Assembly: GCF_003233725.1 (NCBI RefSeq)
Contig: NZ_QKQV01000001.1
Location: 234,807 to 298,806, forward strand
DNA from: Mesonia sp. K7
GTDB taxonomy: Bacteria > Bacteroidota > Bacteroidia > Flavobacteriales > Flavobacteriaceae
Reading direction: 5' to 3'
Length of the DNA: 64,000 nt
The position numbers and the translations under genes were made by a program. The first letter of the stretch is position 1, and every line of letters starts with the position of its first letter. This document shows positions 43,205-51,083 of this stretch, piece by piece. The notes under the pieces were generated by a model. The model saw only the letters and a list, made by a program, of their open reading frames with translations, made no database searches and was not told the DNA's origin.

Positions 43205-43966
43205 ATGAATAAATTTGAAATTGCAGAAATATTAGACCAAGCTGCCAAGCACGCAAAAGCAACACAACAACTAGCAGCAGATAATGAAGTTTCTCTGGAA
43301 GATGCTTATGAAATACAAAGGCTTTCGATAGATAAACGACTAAAACGTGGTGAAAAAGTAACTGGCTTTAAACTTGGTTTTACCTCACGTGCCAAAATGG
43401 AGCAAATGGGCGTTCACGATTTGATTTGGGGTTTTCTCACAGATGATATGGAAATCGCCGCAAAAGGAACCACCCCACTTTCAAAATACATTCACCCAAG
43501 AGTCGAACCAGAAATTGCTTTCCGCGTAAGCGAAGATATTACAGAGGCTATTGGTTTAAAAGACATTCATAAATATATCGATAAAATGGCTCCTGCATTA
43601 GAAATCATCGATTCGAGATACGAAAATTTTAAGTTTTCTCTAGAGGATGTCGTTGCCGATAATTGCTCTTCAACTGGTTATGTCATTGGTGAATGGCAAG
43701 ATCTGGATGCTGATATTACAGATTTGGACATCGAACTCTATATCAATAACGAACTCAAAGCAAATGGTAAGAGCGCAGCGATATTAAACAATCCGTTGGT
43801 TTCTGTCGTTGAACTTAGCCGATTGGCTTCTAAAGCCGAAATAGAAATTAAAAAAGGAATGGTCATTCTTGCGGGTGCTGCGACAGCCGCAGTTTACCTC
43901 AATGAAAATGAGACTATTGAAACAAAAATTGAAAAATTGGGAAGTGTGAGTTTTAGGGTTCAGTAG
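43205..43966 (+). CDS. 2-keto-4-pentenoate hydratase / 4-oxalocrotonate decarboxylase family
   Basis: A 253-residue enzyme of the fumarylacetoacetase-like hydratase group. KVTGFKLGFTSRAKMEQMGV, RVEPEIAFRVSEDI, MAPALEIIDSRYENFKF and VADNCSSTGYVIGEW carry the metal- and substrate-binding segments. In the 2-aminomuconate route, one such protein decarboxylates 4-oxalocrotonate and another hydrates the product; only one copy is here, and its exact step cannot be told. It lies 21 bases after kmo. Confidence 0.88.
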   Translation: MNKFEIAEILDQAAKHAKATQQLAADNEVSLEDAYEIQRLSIDKRLKRGEKVTGFKLGFTSRAKMEQMGVHDLIWGFLTDDMEIAAKGTTPLSKYIHPRVEPEIAFRVSEDITEAIGLKDIHKYIDKMAPALEIIDSRYENFKFSLEDVVADNCSSTGYVIGEWQDLDADITDLDIELYINNELKANGKSAAILNNPLVSVVELSRLASKAEIEIKKGMVILAGAATAAVYLNENETIETKIEKLGSVSFRVQ

Positions 43967-44073
43967 AGAGGTTTTGAGATTGGAGAATTGAGATTATAGA
44001 TATTAGATTTGAGTATGTGAGAGATCAGATGTGATAAAAAGAATATATGTTGTAAGGTTTAAAATGAAATGTA

Positions 44074-44430
44074 ATGCACAATTATGAACAGCTTACGGTT
44101 TGGCAAAAAGCAATGGATTTGGTTGAAAAAGTGTATCTTTTAACAGAAATTTTTCCGAAAGAAGAAACTTACGGATTAACAAGTCAAGTAAAAAGAAGTG
44201 CTGTTTCAATTCCTTCTAATATCTCAGAAGGTGCAGGCAGAAAATCTGATAAAGAGTTTAATTATTTTTTAAGTATCGCAAATGGATCAACTAATGAGTT
44301 ATGTACTCAAATTCATTTAGCTTATAGGCTTAACCTAGTTTCAAAAGAACAAGTAGAACCAATTTTAGAAGAAATAAGTGAAATTCAAAAAATAAATTAT
44401 ACGTTAATCAAGAAATTTTCTAAAACTTAA
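44074..44430 (+). CDS. Four-helix bundle protein (S23 / 23S rRNA intervening-sequence family)
   Basis: A 118-residue helical protein. The family start YEQLTVWQKAMDLVEKVYLL is followed by FPKEETYGLTSQVKRSAVSI, PSNISEGAGRKSDKEFNYFL and SIANGSTNELCTQIHLAYRL. These proteins form homopentamers and were first noted in intervening sequences of 23S rRNA; their cellular role is unknown. It sits between pathway genes of the kynurenine operon, flanked on both sides by degenerate GAGAT/ATCTC-rich repeats of inverted orientation. This suggests that it was inserted as a unit. Confidence 0.9.
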   Translation: MHNYEQLTVWQKAMDLVEKVYLLTEIFPKEETYGLTSQVKRSAVSIPSNISEGAGRKSDKEFNYFLSIANGSTNELCTQIHLAYRLNLVSKEQVEPILEEISEIQKINYTLIKKFSKT

Positions 44431-44497
44431 AGTCTCAAATCTAAAAATCAAAAATCTCAAGTCTATTATCTAACTTCTCATATCTAAAGTATAAATA

Positions 44498-44914
44498 ATG
44501 AAAGGAAAAGTAATACAAGGAAAAGCAACGCCAAGAGGAAAATATCCTCACGTAAAACGAGTAGGCGATTTTATATATGTTTCAGGAACAAGTTCGCGTC
44601 GTAGTGACAATACTTTTGAAGGTGTAGAAGTAGATGAATTTGGTACCACCAATCTAGATATCCGTAAGCAAACAGCAGCTGTTTTAAACAATATCGATAG
44701 CATTTTACAAGAAGAAGGTGCTTCGCTAAAAGATGTCGTTGACGTCACTACTTTTTTGGTAAATATGAATGATTTTAAAGGTTATAACGAAACTTATGGG
44801 ACTTTTTTTGATCACGAAACAGGACCAACAAGAACAACCGTTGCCGTTCACCAATTGCCTCATCCACATTTGTTGATTGAAATAAAAGTGGTCGCTTATA
44901 AAAAACAATCATAA
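44498..44914 (+). CDS. RidA-family deaminase, probably 2-aminomuconate deaminase
   Basis: A 138-residue RidA/YjgF-fold protein. [28 protein letters not shown], the [25 protein letters not shown] core and the C-terminal [13 protein letters not shown] are visible. In the 3-hydroxyanthranilate pathway a RidA-type enzyme (NbaF) removes ammonia from 2-aminomuconate, and its place between decarboxylase and dehydrogenase genes supports that role over general imine hydrolysis. It lies six bases before the dehydrogenase gene. Confidence 0.88.
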   Translation: MKGKVIQGKATPRGKYPHVKRVGDFIYVSGTSSRRSDNTFEGVEVDEFGTTNLDIRKQTAAVLNNIDSILQEEGASLKDVVDVTTFLVNMNDFKGYNETYGTFFDHETGPTRTTVAVHQLPHPHLLIEIKVVAYKKQS

Positions 44915-44920
44915 AATCTT

Positions 44921-46366
44921 ATGCAAATCATTCAAAATTATATCAATAACCAACTGCAAAACCCGATAGACAACCAATGGATTGACAATTACAATCCTTC
45001 CAAAGGTGAAGTTTACGGGAAAATACCCAACAGTAATCAAAAGGATGTAGAACAAGCTGTAAAAGCAGCCAAAAAAGCATTTCCTATTTGGTCTAACACC
45101 AGCATAGAAGAACGCAGTGAAATGCTCATAAAAATTGCTCAGTTAATTGAACAAAATTTTGATGAATTTGTAAAAGCAGAATCGCAAGACAACGGCAAAC
45201 CCATTACTCTTGCTCAAAAAGTGGACATCCCAAGAGCGATAAGCAACATCAAATTTTTCGCGAAAGCAATCACTCAATACAACAGTAAATCACACGAATC
45301 GGTACATACCAACAGCATCAATTATACGCTTAGAAAACCCATTGGCATAGTGGGCTGTATTTCACCGTGGAATTTACCATTATACCTTTTTACTTGGAAA
45401 ATTGCTCCTGCTCTTGCTGCAGGAAACTGTGTCGTTGCCAAGCCAAGCGAAGTTACCCCAATGACGGCTTATTTGTTAAGCAAAATTTGCATCGAAGCAG
45501 GTTTACCTGCTGGCGTGCTCAACATTATTCACGGTTTAGGGCAAACCACAGGACAAGCCATTGTTGAACATCCGCAAATCAAAGCCATTTCGTTTACCGG
45601 CGGCACCAAAACTGGCGAACATATTGCCAGAACAGCCGCACCGATGTTTAAAAAACTGTCGTTGGAATTGGGCGGGAAAAACCCTAACCTCATTTTTGCC
45701 GATTGTGATTATGAAAAAATGCTTTCTGTTACGCTTAAATCATCTTTTGCCAATCAAGGACAAATTTGCCTTTGCGGAAGTCGGATTTTTGTAGAAGAAA
45801 GTATTTACGAAAAGTTTAAAACCGATTTTATAGAACGCACCAAAAAACTGAAAGTAGGAAATCCAGCCGATGAAAACACCAATCTCGGAGCCTTGGTTTC
45901 GCAACAACACCTCGACAAAGTTTACGAATACATACAAAATGCCCCTAACCAAAACGCTAAAATTTTGGCAGGAGGTAACAAAGTGAAAGTAGCTGGTTTT
46001 GAAAACGGCTATTACCTTGAACCCACAGTTATTGAAGTAAATTCTAATCGCTGTGCTTTAAATCAAGAAGAAATTTTTGGTCCCGTCGTAACCATTATGC
46101 CTTTTAAAACCGAAAAAGAAGCATTAGAAATGGCCAATGATGTGCGTTACGGTCTTTCGGCAACGGTTTGGACTTCAGACCTTAACCGAACCATGCGTTT
46201 AAGTAACGAACTTGAAGCTGGTATTGTTTGGGTAAACACGTGGCTCAACAGAGATTTACGTACACCTTTCGGCGGAATGAAAGATAGTGGCGTTGGTCGT
46301 GAAGGCGGTTTTGACGCCCTCAACTTTTTTACTGAACCTAAAAACGTTTGTATTCAATACGATTAA
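44921..46366 (+). CDS. Aldehyde dehydrogenase, probably 2-aminomuconate-6-semialdehyde dehydrogenase
   Basis: A 481-residue NAD(P)-dependent dehydrogenase. GCISPWNLPLYLFTWKIAPAL, FTGGTKTGEHIA, the general base in LELGGKNPNLIF and the nucleophile Cys in ANQGQICLCGSRIFVE follow the family order, with GREGGFDALNFFTEPKNVCI near the C terminus. The context among kynurenine genes gives the likely substrate; 2-hydroxymuconic semialdehyde is the alternative. Confidence 0.9.
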   Translation: MQIIQNYINNQLQNPIDNQWIDNYNPSKGEVYGKIPNSNQKDVEQAVKAAKKAFPIWSNTSIEERSEMLIKIAQLIEQNFDEFVKAESQDNGKPITLAQKVDIPRAISNIKFFAKAITQYNSKSHESVHTNSINYTLRKPIGIVGCISPWNLPLYLFTWKIAPALAAGNCVVAKPSEVTPMTAYLLSKICIEAGLPAGVLNIIHGLGQTTGQAIVEHPQIKAISFTGGTKTGEHIARTAAPMFKKLSLELGGKNPNLIFADCDYEKMLSVTLKSSFANQGQICLCGSRIFVEESIYEKFKTDFIERTKKLKVGNPADENTNLGALVSQQHLDKVYEYIQNAPNQNAKILAGGNKVKVAGFENGYYLEPTVIEVNSNRCALNQEEIFGPVVTIMPFKTEKEALEMANDVRYGLSATVWTSDLNRTMRLSNELEAGIVWVNTWLNRDLRTPFGGMKDSGVGREGGFDALNFFTEPKNVCIQYD

Positions 46367-46397
46367 AATATCAAGAAAATTTTGGTTCTCGATACAA

Positions 46398-46413
46398 TTT
46401 CGCTTAAGCGAAA
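46398..46413. repeat. 16-base perfect palindrome in the operon spacer
   Basis: TTTCGCTTAAGCGAAA lies in the 81-base spacer before the decarboxylase gene, within GGTTCTCGATACA...CCCGAACTGACG. Similar TTCTCGATACA/GAACTGA spacers recur in flavobacterial genomes (recalled). No T run follows. Confidence 0.5.
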
Positions 46414-46447
46414 TCACCCGAACTGACGTTTCTAAAAACCCTAAACT

Positions 46448-47536
46448 ATGGAAAAAAGAAAATTAAGAATCAACGGTCACTCCCATTTACTGCCTTACCC
46501 AGAGGAAATCCCTAAGTTTATGAAAGACAAAGAGATTTTTTGGGTAGATGACGAACGCAAATTTATGCTCCAAAAAAATTGGAAACGTCCAGTAACCGAT
46601 TCCAGTTTTTTCCTTAAAGAAAAGTTGGAATGGATGGAACGCTACAAAATAGATCATGCCGTTGTTCTTAATCTTTCCCAACTCTATGGAAACGGTTTGC
46701 GTGTAGAAGAACTCAAACAAGCACTTCGTTTTCAAAATGATTTTAATGCGCGTATCCAGCACGATCATCCTTCAAAATTTACGTGCGGATTTGTGGTGCA
46801 TCCAGCTTTTGTGCGTGGTGCGCTCTGGGAAATAGAGCGTTGTGTCGAGGTTTTAGGAATGCGACTACTTTGCCTTCCGACACATTATATGGACAGCGTT
46901 GGAACATGGCGTTGTATTTTTGATGAAGAGAACGAGCCGATTTTCGAAATGGCAAACAAGTACAATTTAGCCGTAGAAATTCACCCGTATGACGGCGAAA
47001 AATTTATCAAATTAGAAAATACCGCTTGGCGTTTTCACCTCATCTGGATGTTGGCACAATGTGCCGATGCATATCACTTCTTAACTTTAAACGGTTACCC
47101 TGATAAATACCCTAATATGCGAGTTTGTTTCGCTCACGGCGGACAATTGGCGCAAATCAACCTCGGTAGAAGAATACAAGGTTTTGACGGAAGACCCGAT
47201 TTATTTGAAGGAAAAACACACCCGAGAAAATCAGTAGGTCATAAAAACATCTTTTTTGACACCTTGGTTCACGACACTGGTTCGTTAAAGCTCTTAGTAG
47301 AAAATCAAAAACCAAAACAAATTATTGCTGGTCTAGATGACCCTTATCCACTTGGCGAAATGGAAAGTGCCCCACAATCTTCTTATCCTGGCAAAATCTT
47401 AGACTTAGCGGTAGAGCGTGAAATTTTAACTAAAGAACAATGTGATGCCATTTGGGAAGACAACGTATTGCAATGGTTATTTGGCGACGACCAAGCAGGT
47501 AAAGAAAAATTGGTCCACAAAATTTTAAATTCATGA
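46448..47536 (+). CDS. 2-Amino-3-carboxymuconate-6-semialdehyde decarboxylase (amidohydrolase family)
   Basis: A 362-residue metal-dependent decarboxylase. The HxH metal site is in INGHSHLLPYPEEIP near the start. HPAFVRGALWEIERCVEVLG, AVEIHPYD, CFAHGGQL and the terminal metal Asp in AGLDDPYPLGEM follow the ACMSD order. It converts ACMS to 2-aminomuconate semialdehyde, diverting the pathway from quinolinate to full catabolism. The stop overlaps the next start by four bases (ATGA). Confidence 0.92.
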   Translation: MEKRKLRINGHSHLLPYPEEIPKFMKDKEIFWVDDERKFMLQKNWKRPVTDSSFFLKEKLEWMERYKIDHAVVLNLSQLYGNGLRVEELKQALRFQNDFNARIQHDHPSKFTCGFVVHPAFVRGALWEIERCVEVLGMRLLCLPTHYMDSVGTWRCIFDEENEPIFEMANKYNLAVEIHPYDGEKFIKLENTAWRFHLIWMLAQCADAYHFLTLNGYPDKYPNMRVCFAHGGQLAQINLGRRIQGFDGRPDLFEGKTHPRKSVGHKNIFFDTLVHDTGSLKLLVENQKPKQIIAGLDDPYPLGEMESAPQSSYPGKILDLAVEREILTKEQCDAIWEDNVLQWLFGDDQAGKEKLVHKILNS

Positions 47537-48174
47537 ATTTTCTGCCAGAAGAACTAGAAGACTATGTAGAAAAGCATTCGCAAGCAGAACCTGAGTTATT
47601 GCAGCAACTCAACAGAGAAACGCATCAGAAGATTTTACAACCACGTATGCTAAGCGGGCATTTCCAGGGTCGGATGTTGAGTATGCTCTCTAAAATTATT
47701 TCGCCCAAAAATGTGTTGGAAATTGGCACTTATACCGGTTACGCTACACTTTGTCTTGCAGAGGGTTTGGCAGAAAATGGTACAATTCATACCATCGATA
47801 TCAACGAAGAGTTGTACGATTTCCAACGAAAATATTTTAATTTATCTGGTTTTGGAAAACAAATCACACAACACGTTGGTGATGCGCTAGAGATTATTCC
47901 TGCACTCAATGAAAAATTGGATTTGGTATTTATTGATGCTGACAAGCATAATTACATCAACTATTACCAAATGATTTTACCTAAAATGACACAAGGTGGA
48001 ATTATTTTGACCGATAACGTTTTATGGAGTGGTAAAGTTTTGGAAACACCTAAAAAAGACGATATCGATACGCAAACCCTCATTAAATACAACCAAATGA
48101 TCAATGAAGACGAGCGAGTAGAAACGGTTTTGCTACCCATAAGAGATGGTTTAACAGTAACTAGAGTAAAATAA
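47533..48174 (+). CDS. Class I O-methyltransferase
   Basis: A 213-residue SAM-dependent methyltransferase of the catechol-OMT-like group. SAM motif I VLEIGTYTGYATLCLAEGL, HTIDINEELYDF, and the metal/SAM segments LVFIDADKHNYINYY and GGIILTDNVLWSGKV are present. It is coupled to the decarboxylase gene (ATGA), yet methylation is not a step of the known pathway, so its substrate is unclear; a 3-hydroxyanthranilate- or catechol-like side product is possible (inference). Confidence 0.9.
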   Translation: MNFLPEELEDYVEKHSQAEPELLQQLNRETHQKILQPRMLSGHFQGRMLSMLSKIISPKNVLEIGTYTGYATLCLAEGLAENGTIHTIDINEELYDFQRKYFNLSGFGKQITQHVGDALEIIPALNEKLDLVFIDADKHNYINYYQMILPKMTQGGIILTDNVLWSGKVLETPKKDDIDTQTLIKYNQMINEDERVETVLLPIRDGLTVTRVK

Positions 48175-48226
48175 AACATCTTATTTCACCTAATTTTCGT
48201 ATATTTTATAAAGTAAATTACGCTTT

Positions 48227-48739
48227 ATGAAAGTTTTATATTCATTTATTTTATTCGTTTTTATGACTAATTGTGGTAATAGCCAATCAAAAAAAGGTTC
48301 TAACGAACAACAAGACAACCCTTATTATTCTCGAACTGACACGACCAAATTAAACGTAAGTGATAAAGAGTGGAAAAAAATATTATCTCCCGAAGTTTAC
48401 CACATTGCGAGAGAAAAAGGTACCGAAAGAGCCTTTACAGGTCAATATTGGAATACCGAAACCAAAGGAACTTACTTTTGTGCAGTATGTGGCAACAAAC
48501 TATTCCGTTCTGACCAGAAATTTATAAGCAGTTGCGGTTGGCCTAGTTTTTTTGAAGCGGTAAAGCCTAATAGTGTTTTATATAAAGAGGACAATTCTAT
48601 CGGGATGCAGCGCACTGAAGTGTTATGTGGGAGATGCGAGTCCCACTTAGGACATATTTTTGATGATGGCCCTCCACCAACATACAAACGTTTTTGTATG
48701 AATTCTATCGTATTGGATTTTGAGGCTGATGTATTCTAA
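48227..48739 (+). CDS. msrB: Peptide-methionine (R)-S-oxide reductase, lipoprotein form
   Basis: A 170-residue enzyme repairing oxidised methionine. The N terminus MKVLYSFILFVFMTNCGN is a lipoprotein signal, so it acts outside the inner membrane. Zinc cysteines are CAVCG and CGRCESH, the catalytic core is SSCGWPSFFEAV, and the catalytic Cys is in YKRFCMNSIVLDF. The last ten codons overlap the reading region of the broken gene downstream. Confidence 0.95.
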   Translation: MKVLYSFILFVFMTNCGNSQSKKGSNEQQDNPYYSRTDTTKLNVSDKEWKKILSPEVYHIAREKGTERAFTGQYWNTETKGTYFCAVCGNKLFRSDQKFISSCGWPSFFEAVKPNSVLYKEDNSIGMQRTEVLCGRCESHLGHIFDDGPPPTYKRFCMNSIVLDFEADVF

Positions 48740-48749
48740 AATTGTTTAT

Positions 48750-49224
48750 ATGACCTTACAAAAAGCATTTTTCATACTTATGGCTATTTGTATTTTATCA
48801 TGTAGATCTACAATCAGAAAACCTATAACAAATTTACATTGGCTCCTCGGAACTTGGGAAAACAAAACAGAAACAGGACTTGTTTACGAAACGTGGAAAA
48901 AATTAAACCTAAATGAATTTATAAGGAAAAAGCTATACCTTAAAAGGAAATGATACGATTGTTTTCGAAAGCATGAAACTGCTTCAAGAGGATGATCAAT
49001 TGTTTTATATTCCTACCGTAAAAAATCAAAACGACGAGAAACCGGTAAAATTTGTCATGAAAACCATAACCGATTTATCAGTTAAATTTGAGAATCCCAA
49101 ACATGACTTTCCACAAGTAATTCAATATAAAAGAATCAAGACAGATTCTATGGTAGCAGAAATCCTAGGTATTAAAAATGGTCTAGAGAGAAACATCTCT
49201 TTTCCGATGAAGAGAAGAGAATAA
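48750..49224 (+). pseudogene. Frameshifted DUF6265-type lipoprotein gene
   Basis: The first frame gives a lipoprotein signal (MTLQKAFFILMAICILSC) and HWLLGTWENKTETGLVYETW, then leaves the family sequence near base 48925 and stops at 48951-48953. From about 48927, in another frame, the expected sequence resumes as SYTLKGNDTIVFESMKLLQ and continues DQLFYIPTVKNQND to the stop at 49224. One inserted or deleted base near the A run 48927-48931 explains it. A sequencing error cannot be excluded. The intact family has no known function. Confidence 0.78.
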
Positions 49225-49297
49225 AGTAAATTATATAGTAAGAAAAAGGACGCAACCATTCTCAATAAAATGCATCTTATAATAAAACCAACAAAAG

Positions 49298-50137
49298 ATG
49301 AAAAATCCTTTAAAAATTTTCGTATGCTTCTCCCTATTTTTAATACTTAGTTGTCAGAATGATGATAACAATTCTATCACAGAAGTACAAAAAAAATACC
49401 TTGTCGATAGAATATACGATTACAATCATAACCTATTAGCTGTTTATCATTACAATGAAAATAATCAATTAATCAAAAGAGTTACTACAGACCCAACAAC
49501 AGATAGAAGTTCTGATTACGAATTTGAATATGTAGAAGGTAAAATTTCAAAAATCATATACATCGACTATAATTTCCCTCAATTTAATCACCAAATCAAG
49601 ATTTTTTACAATGAGGAAGGTCATATTTACAAACAGGAAACCTATAAAAATGAATATTTGATAAATACGGTAAATTATACATATGATGCAGATGGAAAGT
49701 TAACTTCATTTACTTCTGCAGAGCAAGAACCCTTGATTACTTTTATGTATGATAACACTCAAAATATTATGCAGACTAAAGTAAGATATCCAGATGACGG
49801 TTCTATAGCCAATAAAAGAAAGGTAGCCCCCAATCGTAAAAACGAGTATATAGAAGTGATTACCGACTATACGTATGATAGCTATCATAAGCCCGATTTT
49901 GGTATTGGGAAAATTTTTCAATTTGAACCTCTTCCCTATTTTGGTACGGAAGCATTGCTAGAAAAAAACTATTCTGAAAACAATATGACCAGCAATGGAG
50001 GTAGTGGCACAAAATGGATTTACACTTATAATGAAAATAATCTCCCAAAAACAATAGAAACAAAGTGGCACGAAATTGAAACAGAAGAACCGATGTTGTT
50101 AAGAATAGTTTATAAAGAAATCCTAATAGACAATTAG
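49298..50137 (+). CDS. Lipoprotein with YD/RHS-like repeats
   Basis: A 279-residue protein with a lipoprotein signal (MKNPLKIFVCFSLFLILSC) and a beta-rich mature part. Short repeats such as VYHYNENNQLIKRVT, KIFYNEEGHIYKQET, VNYTYDADGKLTSFT and IYTYNENNLPKTIET follow the YxYDxxGxL pattern of YD/RHS-like strands. Such lipoproteins are common surface or periplasmic proteins in Bacteroidota; no function is known. It converges with the PAP2 gene. Confidence 0.8.
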   Translation: MKNPLKIFVCFSLFLILSCQNDDNNSITEVQKKYLVDRIYDYNHNLLAVYHYNENNQLIKRVTTDPTTDRSSDYEFEYVEGKISKIIYIDYNFPQFNHQIKIFYNEEGHIYKQETYKNEYLINTVNYTYDADGKLTSFTSAEQEPLITFMYDNTQNIMQTKVRYPDDGSIANKRKVAPNRKNEYIEVITDYTYDSYHKPDFGIGKIFQFEPLPYFGTEALLEKNYSENNMTSNGGSGTKWIYTYNENNLPKTIETKWHEIETEEPMLLRIVYKEILIDN

Positions 50138-50144
50138 ATTTCTC

Positions 50145-50714
50145 CTATACTACTTCGTGTAAATCTTCACGCGCGATTTTTTTAAAGAGTTTGTAACAGA
50201 AAATAGCAATTAAAACCCCAACAATTGCACCACCTAACAAATCACCTGGATAATGTACCCCTACGTACACTCTGCTGCATGCAAACAATAAAGGCCAAAG
50301 GTAAAAAACATATACCCATTTGTATTTTTTTCTTAACAGCAAGACCATAAAGGTGGTGACCGCCATCGAAGAAGAAGTATGGCCAGAAACAAAACTATAG
50401 TATTCTGGTTGTTGTAAAATACGAATAACGTCTTTGAACTCATCTACATTATTCGGGCGAACTCTCGCAATAAATGCCTTGATGAGACGTGTAATACCAA
50501 AAGTGATGAGAAAAGTTGCAAACAAAGCCAAAACTGCATGAAACTTCTTTTTTCCTCGATAAGAAAAAAACAACAACCCTATAAAAACAAAGTAAAGCGG
50601 AATCCAAGTTTCTTCTTGGGTAACAGTAATCCAAAAATGGTCAAAACGTTCAACACCTAATCCGTTAAGGTAAAGAAAAAGTTGTCGATCCCATTCTTGC
50701 AGTTGCTCTAGCAT
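50145..50714 (-). CDS. PAP2-family membrane phosphatase
   Basis: A 189-residue inner-membrane protein with about five helices and the three phosphatase motifs: KAFIARVRPNN, FVSGHTSSSMA and SRVYVGVHYPGDLLGG. The two catalytic histidines are in SGH and the last motif. Likely substrates are undecaprenyl pyrophosphate or phosphatidic/PG phosphates. It lies three bases downstream of tatA on the same strand. Confidence 0.92.
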   Translation of the reverse strand: MLEQLQEWDRQLFLYLNGLGVERFDHFWITVTQEETWIPLYFVFIGLLFFSYRGKKKFHAVLALFATFLITFGITRLIKAFIARVRPNNVDEFKDVIRILQQPEYYSFVSGHTSSSMAVTTFMVLLLRKKYKWVYVFYLWPLLFACSRVYVGVHYPGDLLGGAIVGVLIAIFCYKLFKKIAREDLHEVV

Positions 50715-50717
50715 AGC

Positions 50718-50996
50718 TTACAACTTTCTTTTTACAGAACCTGTAATTTCTTCTATCTCTTCTTTTACTTTATCGATATCTTCTTTGATATTTTCCTTAC
50801 CCATATCTTTAAGGTGCTTGTCTGCACTATTGGTAATTTCGGTTTTGATATCATTAGTGGCATCTTTTACAGTTCGAATACCTTTAGCTAGACCTTTTGC
50901 AATTTCAGGAATTTTATCGGCGCCAAAAACCATAATCACAATAAAAAGGATAAAGATAACCTCTGGTGTTCCGATAAATAAAATGACTTGTTGCAT
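50718..50996 (-). CDS. tatA: Twin-arginine translocase subunit TatA/TatE type
   Basis: A 92-residue protein. A single N-terminal helix (VIFILFIVIMVFG) is followed by the amphipathic helix ADKIPEIAKGLAKGIRTVKDATNDIKTEI and a charged tail, the plan of TatA/B. It forms the pore for folded proteins together with TatC, which is not in this window. Part of a two-gene unit with the PAP2 phosphatase. Confidence 0.9.
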   Translation of the reverse strand: MQQVILFIGTPEVIFILFIVIMVFGADKIPEIAKGLAKGIRTVKDATNDIKTEITNSADKHLKDMGKENIKEDIDKVKEEIEEITGSVKRKL

Positions 50997-51029
50997 GGGG
51001 CAAAGATAAGTTGTATTTCTATCATAAAA

Positions 51030-51059
51030 AAAGCTGATATCTTAAAAAATATCAGCTTT
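51030..51059 (-). terminator. Terminator of the M1 peptidase operon
   Basis: AAAGCTGATAT (51030-51040) and ATATCAGCTTT (51049-51059) make an 11-bp stem. On the minus strand a run of six T residues follows. It separates the peptidase group from tatA. Confidence 0.8.
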
Positions 51060-51083
51060 CTCTTAAAATTATTGATTTGCAAA

